From the NCBI RefSeq assembly GCF_009363535.1, contig NZ_CP045369.1:3731001-3795000 (forward strand): a stretch of 64,000 bases of DNA, written 5' to 3'. The first letter of the stretch is position 1; every line of letters starts with the position of its first letter. This stretch comes from Microbulbifer sp. THAF38. GTDB taxonomy: Bacteria; Pseudomonadota; Gammaproteobacteria; Pseudomonadales; Cellvibrionaceae. The notes under the pieces were generated by a model. That model had not been told where the DNA came from, ran no database searches, and saw only the letters and a list, made by a program, of their open reading frames with translations. A program made the position numbers and the translations under genes. This document shows positions 56,906 through 64,000 of the stretch, piece after piece.

Positions 56906-57631
56906 ATGAAAACTGAAGAGATTGATTACGCGGTAGATGGCAAGCCCTACAGTGGTTACCTTGCTTGGGATGACAGCACTCAAGAAAAGCGCCCCGGTGT
57001 CATGCTGGTTCACGAATGGTGGGGACACAATGCCTTTGTGCGCGAGCAGGCTGAAAAGCTCGCCAGACAGGGTTACTGCGCCTTTGCGGTGGATATGTTT
57101 GGTAGTGGCAAGCAAACGGACGACCCCGCCGAAGCGCAGCAGTTTCGCGATGAGGCGCTTGAAAATCCAGTCTCTCTGGAAGCCTGTTTCCGCACCGCAC
57201 TTACCCTGCTGCAGCAGCACAGTGTAGTCGAGGAAAATCAAATTGCCGCACAGGGTTATTGCTTTGGCGGTGGCGTTGCCTTGACCATGGCGCGCCTCGG
57301 TGTGGAATTGCGTGGAGTAGTCAGCTATCACGGAGCCCTGGCCAGCGAGGTCCGCGCGAAAAAAGGGAAGGTCCAGGCGGAACTGCAGATTTACACCGGC
57401 GGTGCCGACAGTATGATTCCGCCACAGCAGGTCGGGGCTTTTGTCGAGGAAATGCAGGAGGCCGGTGCTAAATTCACCCTAGTGAGCTATCCCGGAGTAC
57501 TCCACGGCTTTACCAATCCCGTCGCCACAGAGCGCGGTCAGAAATTTGGCTTGCCGCTGGCCTATAATCAGGAAGCGGCGCAAGACGCATGGCAGGGCAC
57601 TCTGGATTTTTACCAGAAACTTTTCCAGTGA
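56906..57631 (+). CDS. Dienelactone hydrolase family protein
   Basis: 241 residues from the ATG at 56906 (MKTEEIDYAVDGKPYSGYLA). Alpha/beta-hydrolase with cysteine nucleophile in GYCFGGGVAL, aspartate in YTGGADSMIPP and histidine in VLHGFTNP, the DLH triad. An early motif LVHEWWGHNAFVREQA with Glu also matches DLH. These enzymes hydrolyse enol-lactones or other esters. The true substrate cannot be read here. Probably co-transcribed with the VOC gene. Confidence 0.92.
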   Translation: MKTEEIDYAVDGKPYSGYLAWDDSTQEKRPGVMLVHEWWGHNAFVREQAEKLARQGYCAFAVDMFGSGKQTDDPAEAQQFRDEALENPVSLEACFRTALTLLQQHSVVEENQIAAQGYCFGGGVALTMARLGVELRGVVSYHGALASEVRAKKGKVQAELQIYTGGADSMIPPQQVGAFVEEMQEAGAKFTLVSYPGVLHGFTNPVATERGQKFGLPLAYNQEAAQDAWQGTLDFYQKLFQ

Positions 57632-57713
57632 CTTCAAGCAGTAAAAAATTGTGAGAACTTCATTATTTTCTCAAGCGTGAAGCGCACCATTTGCTTCCCA
57701 TTAGCTCACCAAG

Positions 57714-58202
57714 TCAGCTCCCCACATCCAGGTAGCGAGCCCCAGCGCCCTGCTCCGCGGCTTGATCTCCTGGGTTGCGGAGCGGACAGCTCTCCATAGA
57801 CAGGCAACCACAGCCAATACAGCCCTCCAAACGGTCGCGCAATTGAGTCAACTGGCGAATACGCTGGTCCAGTTCCTCGCGCCAGCTGGCGGAAAGCTTG
57901 GCCCAGTCTTTGGCAGTGGGTGTGCGTCCATCGGGCAGAGTCGCCAGGGCTTCGCGAATTTCGGCGAGGGGAATACCGGTGCTCTGCGCCACCTTGATAA
58001 TGGCCACACGTCGCAATACATCCCGTGAGTAGCGGCGCTGATTACCGCTGGTGCGCCAGCTGCTGATCAGGCCTTTGCTCTCATAAAAGTGCAGTGCACT
58101 CACCGCCACATCACTGCGCTCAGCCACCTCGCCCACGGTCATCTCGCGACGGCACTTCTTATCGCCACAAGAGGATACTTTCTTTTCACTGGTACCAGGC
58201 AT
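57714..58202 (-). CDS. soxR: Redox-sensitive transcriptional activator SoxR
   Basis: 162 residues from the ATG at 58202; an upstream start at 58271 would run into the SoxR box. MerR-type DNA-binding domain ([20 protein letters not shown], then [18 protein letters not shown]) and the [2Fe-2S] cysteine set [12 protein letters not shown], which is diagnostic. Oxidation of the cluster by redox-cycling compounds activates the target promoter. A textbook SoxR box lies 23 bp upstream in the divergent gap, so the target is the operon on the other strand. Confidence 0.95.
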   Translation of the reverse strand: MPGTSEKKVSSCGDKKCRREMTVGEVAERSDVAVSALHFYESKGLISSWRTSGNQRRYSRDVLRRVAIIKVAQSTGIPLAEIREALATLPDGRTPTAKDWAKLSASWREELDQRIRQLTQLRDRLEGCIGCGCLSMESCPLRNPGDQAAEQGAGARYLDVGS

Positions 58203-58221
58203 CAAAACACTCCGGCTGCTA

Positions 58222-58252
58222 TTGACCTCAATATTACTTGAGGTTTTACACT
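58222..58252 (+). promoter_or_regulatory. SoxR box and promoter
   Basis: CCTCAATATTACTTGAGG (58226-58243) differs in only a few central bases from the E. coli soxS operator. It lies between a -35 TTGACC (58222-58227) and a -10 TACACT (58247-58252) with the 19-bp spacer typical of MerR/SoxR-activated promoters. It drives the rightward genes. Confidence 0.85.
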
Positions 58253-58288
58253 GCGCCGCATTCCATTGCAAGCTCAGGGAGACTACCG

Positions 58289-58468
58289 ATGATCAGGAAC
58301 AGTAAACAAACCTACCCCATTACAGAAACCCCCTCTACTAACACCACGTCTCTTTTAGTGGCTGCACAAAGCCAAAGTATCAGCTTGGCCGTGCAAGAGG
58401 GGCTGTGTCTATCGGTAACTCCGTCCTTAACAAAGGTGAGCAAAGGCAAAAAAGGGATTCGCCAATGA
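58289..58468 (+). CDS. Small protein at the head of the SoxR-driven operon
   Basis: 59 residues (starts [20 protein letters not shown], ends KGKKGIRQ), Ser/Thr-rich, basic end. AGGGAG lies 8 nt before the ATG, and its stop overlaps the pump start as ATGA. The frame may be a leader peptide for translation coupling or a small functional protein. No family recognised. Confidence 0.5.
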   Translation: MIRNSKQTYPITETPSTNTTSLLVAAQSQSISLAVQEGLCLSVTPSLTKVSKGKKGIRQ

Positions 58469-59694
58469 TCCCTGTCCACGCAGCACCACCTCTCAACGTG
58501 GCAAAACCCGCTATCCCGCTACAGATGCGGTTGACACTTTTGTGCCTGGCGGCGCTCACAATAATGTCTGGCGCCACAGTGGCGCCATCACTACCAGCAC
58601 TGGAGGCACACTTTGTCCAACATGAAGATATTGCCCTGCTGAGCCGGTTAATTTTGAGCCTACCGGCCTTAATGATTGCTCTATTCGCCCCTCTCGCCGG
58701 GTTTGTATCTGATCGCTATGGACGCAGGCGGCTGCTGTTGCTGGCGGTCACTGTTTATGCCCTGGCCGGCATCTCGGCATTGTTGCAGGAAAGTTTGGCA
58801 GGGCTATTGGCCAGCCGTATCCTGCTGGGTATTGCGGTGGCAGGCACCATGACTTCAGTCACCGCCCTGGTAGGTGACTATTTCAACCCCGATCAAAGGC
58901 GTACCTATATGAGTCAGCAGGGGGCCTTTATCAGTCTCGGCGGGGTTATCTTCCTTGTGGCCGGTGGGCTGTTGGCAGATATACATTGGCGCGCACCTTT
59001 TGTGATTTACGCGGCGGCACTATTACTGATTCCAGCAGTAATACGCTACTTGCCAGAGCCTGAGCGCAATAAAATTGAGCGATCGTCTGACCACTCCAGT
59101 GATGAGCAACCCGACTGGATGGGCTTTGCGTTACTCCTAGCTGCAGCATTACTCAACAGCCTGGTCTTTTTTCTGATCCCCACCCAGCTCCCCTTCCTTC
59201 TCAAGGAAATTGGGGTCGATGCTCCCAGCCTCGCGGGTATTGCCATCGCCGCCAGCAATTTAATGGGCGCCCTGGCCTCACTGGTGTTCTATCCTCTCGC
59301 GCGCAACCACCTGGGGAAAAGTGGCGTTTTTGTTCTGGGTTTTGCTGTTATGGCCTGCGGCATGGGGCTAATCGCCGAGGCAGATTCATTCAATGCGATT
59401 ATGATTGCCACTGCAATTTATGGCTGTGGTATGGGTACCCTGATCCCCCATATCTTTGCCTCCGGGCTGGAATCCGCCACCCCCAATATTCGTGGGCGAA
59501 TATCCGGTGCTCTCGCCGCCAGTGTTTTTATTGGGCAATTTCTCTCGCCACTCATCAGCCAACCCTGGATAGAGCGCTTTGGCCTCGCCAGTAGCTTTTC
59601 CGCAGCGAGCACTGTGCTGCTGTTTTTGGCCACCCTGGCGCTACTCCTGCATTGGTTGAAAGCAAAACCATCCAGTGAAATCATTTTGCAGTAG
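58465..59694 (+). CDS. MFS efflux transporter, SoxR-controlled
   Basis: 409 residues from the ATG at 58465. DHA1-like 12-helix protein: GATVAPSLPALEAHFVQHED at helix 1, motif A AGFVSDRYGRRRLLLLAV, a helix-5-like GIAVAGTMTSVTALVGDYFN, and a second-half repeat (LGKSGVFVLGFAVMACGMGL). It should export redox-active or toxic small molecules, in keeping with the SoxR promoter. It is translationally coupled to the 59-residue protein. Confidence 0.9.
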   Translation: MIPVHAAPPLNVAKPAIPLQMRLTLLCLAALTIMSGATVAPSLPALEAHFVQHEDIALLSRLILSLPALMIALFAPLAGFVSDRYGRRRLLLLAVTVYALAGISALLQESLAGLLASRILLGIAVAGTMTSVTALVGDYFNPDQRRTYMSQQGAFISLGGVIFLVAGGLLADIHWRAPFVIYAAALLLIPAVIRYLPEPERNKIERSSDHSSDEQPDWMGFALLLAAALLNSLVFFLIPTQLPFLLKEIGVDAPSLAGIAIAASNLMGALASLVFYPLARNHLGKSGVFVLGFAVMACGMGLIAEADSFNAIMIATAIYGCGMGTLIPHIFASGLESATPNIRGRISGALAASVFIGQFLSPLISQPWIERFGLASSFSAASTVLLFLATLALLLHWLKAKPSSEIILQ

Positions 59695-59755
59695 GATATA
59701 AACACGCCCAAAAGTATTAAGACCGGCTCGTTTTAGGATTTTACAAGGAGAAGAA

Positions 59756-60721
59756 GTGGAACCGATTATTTCCGTTAAAGGTCTCGACAAGACTTATAGT
59801 GGCGGGTTTAACGCCTTAAAAAGTATCGACTTGAATATTCAACGGGGTGAGATATTCGCACTGCTCGGCCCTAACGGTGCCGGCAAAACCACACTGATCA
59901 GTATTATCTGTGGCATCGTGAACCCCGGTCAGGGCAGCGTTACTGTTAACGGTTACGATATCCAGCGAGATTATCGTCGTGCCCGACGCGAAATTGGCCT
60001 GGTCCCCCAGGAAATTGCCACCGATTCCTTTGAGAGCGTGTTGGGCGCAATCAAATTCAGCCGCGGCTTATTTGGCAAACCACCTAACCCCTCTTACTTA
60101 GAGAAAATCCTGCGGCAGCTTTCCTTGTGGGAAAAAAGGAATAACAAGATCGTCACTCTGTCGGGCGGTATGAAAAGGCGTCTGATGATTGCCAAGGCCC
60201 TATCCCACGAACCCAGCGTGCTCTTCCTGGATGAACCCACTGCCGGAGTCGATGTGGAACTGCGCCAGGATATGTGGGAAATGGTACGAGGCCTGCGCGA
60301 ATCCGGGGTAACCGTCATCCTCACCACGCACTATATTGAGGAAGCGGAAGAAATGGCCGATCGGGTCGGGGTTATTAATCGCGGTGAATTGGTATTAGTT
60401 GAGGATAAAAAAACGCTGATGCAGAAAATGGGGGAAAAAGAGCTTAGCCTGCAACTACCCTCGCCCCTGGAAAGCATTCCCGACAGCCTCTCCGATTTGC
60501 CACTGCGTCTCAATGGGGATGGCAGCGAGCTGATTTACCGCTTTGATATTAAGAGTGAAAACACTGGCATTCCGGAATTCCTGCGCCGCCTCAGTTCGGC
60601 AAATATTGAATTTCGCGATTTATACACTCGGGAAAGCTCTCTGGAAGAAATTTTTGTCAACCTGGTGCACTCCGCACGTCACGATGGTGAAGAGCAATTC
60701 AGTGGGGAGGCTCAGCCATGA
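59756..60721 (+). CDS. ABC transporter ATP-binding protein (YadG-like)
   Basis: 321 residues from GTG at 59756 with AAGGAG 7 nt upstream. Walker [13 protein letters not shown]-loop [11 protein letters not shown], signature [16 protein letters not shown], Walker [13 protein letters not shown] and H-loop [12 protein letters not shown] are complete. It closely resembles E. coli YadG over its length, with a C-terminal extension (about 240-321). Together with the overlapping permease gene it forms an ABC-2 exporter. Substrate unknown; nearby SoxR and MFS genes suggest detoxification. Confidence 0.93.
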   Translation: MEPIISVKGLDKTYSGGFNALKSIDLNIQRGEIFALLGPNGAGKTTLISIICGIVNPGQGSVTVNGYDIQRDYRRARREIGLVPQEIATDSFESVLGAIKFSRGLFGKPPNPSYLEKILRQLSLWEKRNNKIVTLSGGMKRRLMIAKALSHEPSVLFLDEPTAGVDVELRQDMWEMVRGLRESGVTVILTTHYIEEAEEMADRVGVINRGELVLVEDKKTLMQKMGEKELSLQLPSPLESIPDSLSDLPLRLNGDGSELIYRFDIKSENTGIPEFLRRLSSANIEFRDLYTRESSLEEIFVNLVHSARHDGEEQFSGEAQP

Positions 60722-61479
60722 ACTGGTACGGCATAGCGGCTATCTACAAGTTTGAAATGTCGCGCACCTGGCGCACGCTGATACAAAGTGTCGCCTCGCC
60801 GGTGCTCTCCACATCCCTGTACTTTATTGTATTTGGTGCCGCCATTGGCTCGCGCATGGGGGATATTGAAGGTGTGAGCTATGGAGCCTTTATTATCCCC
60901 GGACTGATAATGTTGGCGCTCTTGGGGGAAAGTATTTCCAATGCCGCTTTCGGTATCTTTTTTCCAAAATTCTCCGGCACCATATATGAAGTCTTATCGG
61001 CACCGGTGTCGCCCTTTGAAATTGTCGCTGGCTATGTGGGGGCTGCAGCCACCAAGTCGATCTTGCTCGGGCTATTAATCCTTGTCACCGCGCGCTTTTT
61101 TGTCGACTATGACATTCTCCACCCTTTCTGGATGATCGCATTTCTGGTGCTGACCGCCGTAAGTTTTAGTCTGTTCGGCTTTATTATCGGCATCTGGGCC
61201 GACGACTTCCAAAAACTGCAAATTATTCCACTGATGATTATCACTCCACTGACTTTTCTCGGCGGGGCCTTCTATTCCATCAGTATGCTGCCGGAATTCT
61301 GGCAAAAAGTGACCCTATTTAATCCGGTGGTTTACCTGATCAGCGGTTTCCGCTGGGCTTTCTATGGCGTGGCCGATGTCAACATGGGTCTCAGTGTGGG
61401 GATGACACTGCTATTCCTCTTTCTCTGCCTGACAACGGTCTGGTGGATTTTTCGCACCGGTTACCGCATTAAAACCTGA
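60718..61479 (+). CDS. ABC-2 type permease (YadH-like)
   Basis: 253 residues, six predicted helices; starts [20 protein letters not shown] and contains the ABC-2 end motif [17 protein letters not shown]. It overlaps the ATPase gene by 4 bp (ATGA), so expression is coupled. Similar in size and layout to E. coli YadH (256). It forms the membrane half of the exporter. Confidence 0.92.
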   Translation: MNWYGIAAIYKFEMSRTWRTLIQSVASPVLSTSLYFIVFGAAIGSRMGDIEGVSYGAFIIPGLIMLALLGESISNAAFGIFFPKFSGTIYEVLSAPVSPFEIVAGYVGAAATKSILLGLLILVTARFFVDYDILHPFWMIAFLVLTAVSFSLFGFIIGIWADDFQKLQIIPLMIITPLTFLGGAFYSISMLPEFWQKVTLFNPVVYLISGFRWAFYGVADVNMGLSVGMTLLFLFLCLTTVWWIFRTGYRIKT

Positions 61480-61496
61480 TCATTGAGGATGTGGGG

Positions 61497-61922
61497 ATGG
61501 AGGCAATTCACGAAGGTGGCTGTGTCTGTGGTGCCGTGCGATTTCGCGCCATCGGCCAACCACGCCGGGTGAGCCTCTGTTCCTGCAGCTGGTGCCGGAA
61601 GCGCACCGGTAGCTTAATAGGCGTATCGGTGTACTTCGACAAAAACAATGTCCAGTTCATCAACGCAGAACTAAAAACCCACCAGCTATTATCCGACGCA
61701 GGCCGCTGGGTCGAGTGCCAGTTCTGTGAGCACTGCGGCAGCGCCCTCACCTGGACGCTGGAATTCCTACCGGAATATCGCGGTATTGCCGGGGGCGCCT
61801 TCGACGCGCCTATGTTTATTCAACCAGAGCGCTACGTCTACTACCAAAACAAACCGGAATGGCTGGAAATAAATGGAGATATCCGCCGCTGCCCTTTAAT
61901 GCCGGAAAGCCCGAGCCATTAG
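61497..61922 (+). CDS. GFA/Mss4-like zinc-binding protein
   Basis: 141 residues from the ATG at 61497 (GAGG 8 nt upstream). The zinc-binding cysteines are complete: GGCVCGAVRF, CSCSWCRKRTGS and CEHCGSALTW. The family includes glutathione-dependent formaldehyde-activating enzymes, but most members have no proven activity. It starts 17 bp after the ABC permease, likely same transcript. Confidence 0.88.
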   Translation: MEAIHEGGCVCGAVRFRAIGQPRRVSLCSCSWCRKRTGSLIGVSVYFDKNNVQFINAELKTHQLLSDAGRWVECQFCEHCGSALTWTLEFLPEYRGIAGGAFDAPMFIQPERYVYYQNKPEWLEINGDIRRCPLMPESPSH

Positions 61923-61949
61923 CCTGTCAGTGATAACCTGCATAATCAA

Positions 61950-62591
61950 TCAGCGGTAGCTCCGCATAAATAGCGCCACAGCCCTGCGCACCCGTTCACG
62001 CCGCTCCTCCTCAGCCTGTACCTCACAGCAACCGATCAATACCCGCATATGCCGACAACCCAGCAAGATGCCCATAAAGTCCTCGGCGGCCTCTGCCGGA
62101 TTGGCTACCTGCAGCTTGTCCATCTCGGTAGCGCGGCGTAGTAACTGTTCAATGTCCCGAAGGATTCGCTGGGGGCCCGCATCAAAAAACAACTGGGCCA
62201 GTTTTGACTCCTGCGACTCCTGCGAAGCCAGAGCGCACAAAAGCCGTAACAGGCGAATACTATCCTTGCTATCCACCATGCTTAGAAAAGCCTGACCAAT
62301 GCGCTCCAGTACCTCTGCCACCGAATCGCCCTCTTTCAGGTTGAAAATGGGCAGGGGCATCATCATCTCGCAGCGGGAAGTGATCGCGGCACTGAACAGC
62401 GTCTCTTTATCGGAGAAATGACTGTACACCGTCAATTTCGAGACACCCGCAGCAGAGGCCACCGCATCCACACTGGTGGCGGCAAAACCATTGGTCAGAA
62501 ACAGCTCCTTGGCTGCATCGAGAATGGCCTGGCGTTTGGCCAAGTCCTTGGGACGCCCGCGCTGGGCGGCCGTCTGAGATTGTTCAGACAT
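61950..62591 (-). CDS. TetR-family repressor of the divergent RND pump
   Basis: 213 residues. N-terminal TetR helix-turn-helix: RQAILDAAKELFLTNGFAAT, SVDAVASAAGVSKLTVYSHF, SDKETLFSAAI. The C-terminal part is the ligand/dimer domain (TetR_C_7-like by feel; I cannot confirm). It is divergent from the RND adaptor gene, with palindromes between them, the standard arrangement of a local efflux repressor. Confidence 0.92.
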   Translation of the reverse strand: MSEQSQTAAQRGRPKDLAKRQAILDAAKELFLTNGFAATSVDAVASAAGVSKLTVYSHFSDKETLFSAAITSRCEMMMPLPIFNLKEGDSVAEVLERIGQAFLSMVDSKDSIRLLRLLCALASQESQESKLAQLFFDAGPQRILRDIEQLLRRATEMDKLQVANPAEAAEDFMGILLGCRHMRVLIGCCEVQAEEERRERVRRAVALFMRSYR

Positions 62592-62598
62592 AGCACTC

Positions 62599-62646
62599 CA
62601 TATACTGGACTCACCAGTTTAATAAATTTACTATACTCGCCAGTAT
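62599..62646. promoter_or_regulatory. Two palindromic operators between tetR-type gene and RND genes
   Basis: ACTGGACTCACCAGT (about 62602-62616) and TATACTCGCCAGTATA (62631-62646) are palindromes sharing ACTC-CCAGT. Likely TetR-family binding sites covering both promoters. Confidence 0.65.
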
Positions 62647-62725
62647 AACATTACCGGCCGCCCGGCCATGACTTGTCCACTTCCGGACTTACCTTGTCGC
62701 CTCGCCGCCGAGGAAGGGAGCCCCT

Positions 62726-63844
62726 ATGTACCGATCGCTACTCTTCGCCGCACTCTCGTTCAGCCTAATGTTGTCCGCCTGTGCGCCATCGGAGTCCACC
62801 GAACAATCAGAAAAACCCCGCCCAGCGGTGATGGTCCAACCTCAGTTGGCCAGCGCCCAACTGGATTTTTATCCCGGCGAGGTACGTGCCCGCTTCGAAC
62901 CTGCCCTGGCCTTTCGTATCAGTGGCAAGCTGCAGCGGCGCCTGGTCAATGTGGGCGACCGCGTTGACCAGGGTCAACCACTGGCCGAACTGGACACCGA
63001 AGACCTACTCCTGCAACTGGATTCCGCCCGCGCACGCCTCACCTCTGCCGAGGCCGACCAGCGCCTGGCGCGCAGCGAGTTGGAACGCCACCGCAAACTA
63101 TTAGAGCGCCAGTTGGTCAGCCACTCACAGTTCGATGCGGTGGAAACCCGCTTCGAAGCCAGCGATGCGCGCCTGCAACAGGCAAAAGCACAATTAGATG
63201 TGGCGCGCAATCAAGCAGCTTACGCAGAACTGAAAGCCCCGGAGAGTGGAGTTATCGCCCGCCGTATGGCGGAGGCCGGCCAGGTTGTTGCCGCCGGCCA
63301 GGGAATTTTCGAGCTCGCCGCCGACGGAGAACGCGAGGTACGTATCGATTTGCCGGAGCAGGCGATCGGGCATTTCCGCGTCGGCCAGCCCCTGACCGTT
63401 GAACTCTGGTCACAACCCGGTAAATCCTTTCCCGCACAGGTACGCGAGCTCTCTCCCGCTGCGGACCCGGTATCCCGCACCTTTGAAGCGCGCGTGGCTT
63501 TTACCAATAAAACCACCGGCATAGAAATAGGCCAGAGTGCCAGAGTCTTCGTACCTAAAGCGACAACCACCGATGTTTTACAAGTGCCCATGTCGGCAGT
63601 CAGCGCCGATAACGGCAAGGCCTTTGTCTGGGTTCTCAATCGCGAGCATCAAACCCTGCATAAAACCGAGGTCACTGTGGGCCCCTATGGCCAGGAGTTT
63701 GTACCAATTTTCTCCGGCCTGCGCGCCGATGATTGGATCGTTGCCGCCGGTACCCACCTTTTATTGGAGGGGCAACAGGTTCGCCCTGTGGATCGAATGA
63801 ACCGCCCGATTGATCCAGACCGCGCCCTCGCCCAGCAGGACTAA
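62726..63844 (+). CDS. RND efflux periplasmic adaptor (membrane fusion protein), lipoprotein
   Basis: 372 residues. Lipoprotein signal SLMLSACAPS. Order: barrel-sandwich/lipoyl half (FRISGKLQRRLVNVGDRVDQ, then GQPLAELDTEDLLLQ), alpha-hairpin (about 95-150), second lipoyl half (AYAELKAPESGVIARRMAEA), beta-barrel and membrane-proximal domain. It joins the inner-membrane RND pump to an outer-membrane channel. The pump gene begins 113 bp later. No outer-membrane channel gene is in view. Confidence 0.93.
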   Translation: MYRSLLFAALSFSLMLSACAPSESTEQSEKPRPAVMVQPQLASAQLDFYPGEVRARFEPALAFRISGKLQRRLVNVGDRVDQGQPLAELDTEDLLLQLDSARARLTSAEADQRLARSELERHRKLLERQLVSHSQFDAVETRFEASDARLQQAKAQLDVARNQAAYAELKAPESGVIARRMAEAGQVVAAGQGIFELAADGEREVRIDLPEQAIGHFRVGQPLTVELWSQPGKSFPAQVRELSPAADPVSRTFEARVAFTNKTTGIEIGQSARVFVPKATTTDVLQVPMSAVSADNGKAFVWVLNREHQTLHKTEVTVGPYGQEFVPIFSGLRADDWIVAAGTHLLLEGQQVRPVDRMNRPIDPDRALAQQD

Positions 63845-63956
63845 CTAACGGCTACCCCAAAAATAAGAACTGGACCGAGCGCAAGAAAACGCTCCAATGA
63901 AATTGCCGAAGCGCGGCTCGCTCAATCAGCCCGCACTTCAACACAGAGAAATTGCC

Positions 63957-64000
63957 ATGGGTTTTAATCTTTCCGAATGGGCGCTGAAAAACCGCCCGCT
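63957..64000 (+). CDS. RND efflux pump, first 14 codons only
   Basis: ATG at 63957 opens MGFNLSEWALKNRP, the usual start of the RND permeases that follow such adaptors, and continues beyond the window. Context (TetR, adaptor) supports the call. Confidence 0.7.
   Translation, partial: MGFNLSEWALKNRP

Overview
The window looks like a marine gammaproteobacterial chromosome. The block tRNA-Leu, secG, tpiA, glmM, folP, ftsH and rlmE, with yhbY divergent, is a classic gammaproteobacterial arrangement. A multidomain GH19 chitinase, curlin-repeat proteins and assimilatory nitrate genes would fit a Cellvibrionales/Microbulbifer-type organism. That genus-level guess is inference only.

Layout. (1) 1-15.2 kb: an AT-rich accessory stretch with long gene-poor gaps. 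It holds a DHA2-type MFS pump (cut by the window edge), two large curlin-repeat secreted proteins, a secreted GH19 chitinase, a MerR regulator with a CueR-like cysteine pair, a flavin monooxygenase, a Tat-exported multicopper oxidase, an intact IS30 element with a 3-bp target duplication, and a small exported orphan. (2) 15.5-17.7 kb: a decayed IS3-family element that has removed the 3' end of a P4-type integrase gene. (3) 17.9-32.0 kb: a decaying P4-like satellite or genomic island inserted in the 3' end of tRNA-Leu(GAG). It is flanked by a tRNA-end repeat and by a second, related integrase. It carries an AlpA regulator with an unusual leader, a primase-helicase split by a stop codon, two inverted iteron clusters (candidate ori and crr), a GIY-YIG nuclease plus a broken SMC/ABC-like ATPase (candidate anti-phage pair), an acetyltransferase-like protein with a small partner, an integron-integrase relic, and about 1 kb of hairpin-rich noncoding DNA. 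(4) 32-44.2 kb: core chromosome, comprising tRNA-Leu, secG, tpiA, glmM, folP, ftsH, rlmE, yhbY, an S41 protease lipoprotein with a small lipoprotein, and pntA-pntB. (5) 44.9-56.2 kb: a complete nitrate assimilation cluster of nasT, nasS, a nitrate/nitrite MFS transporter, a PP2C-kinase fusion, nirB, nirD and nasA. (6) 56.4-64 kb: VOC protein, dienelactone hydrolase, soxR with a textbook SoxR box that drives a small ORF and an MFS pump, a YadGH-like ABC exporter, a GFA protein, and a TetR regulator divergent from an RND efflux adaptor and pump (cut by the window edge).

How it fits together. The nas cluster imports nitrate and reduces it to nitrite (NasA) and then ammonium (NirBD). NasS/NasT probably act by antitermination, since hexaloop hairpins of the ANTAR-target type precede both the transporter and nirB. 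The right end is an efflux and redox-stress region. The satellite has most parts of a P4-like replicon, but several genes carry in-frame stops or frameshifts, so it is probably immobile by itself. Its nuclease gene, its AlpA module and its cis-acting structures are still intact.
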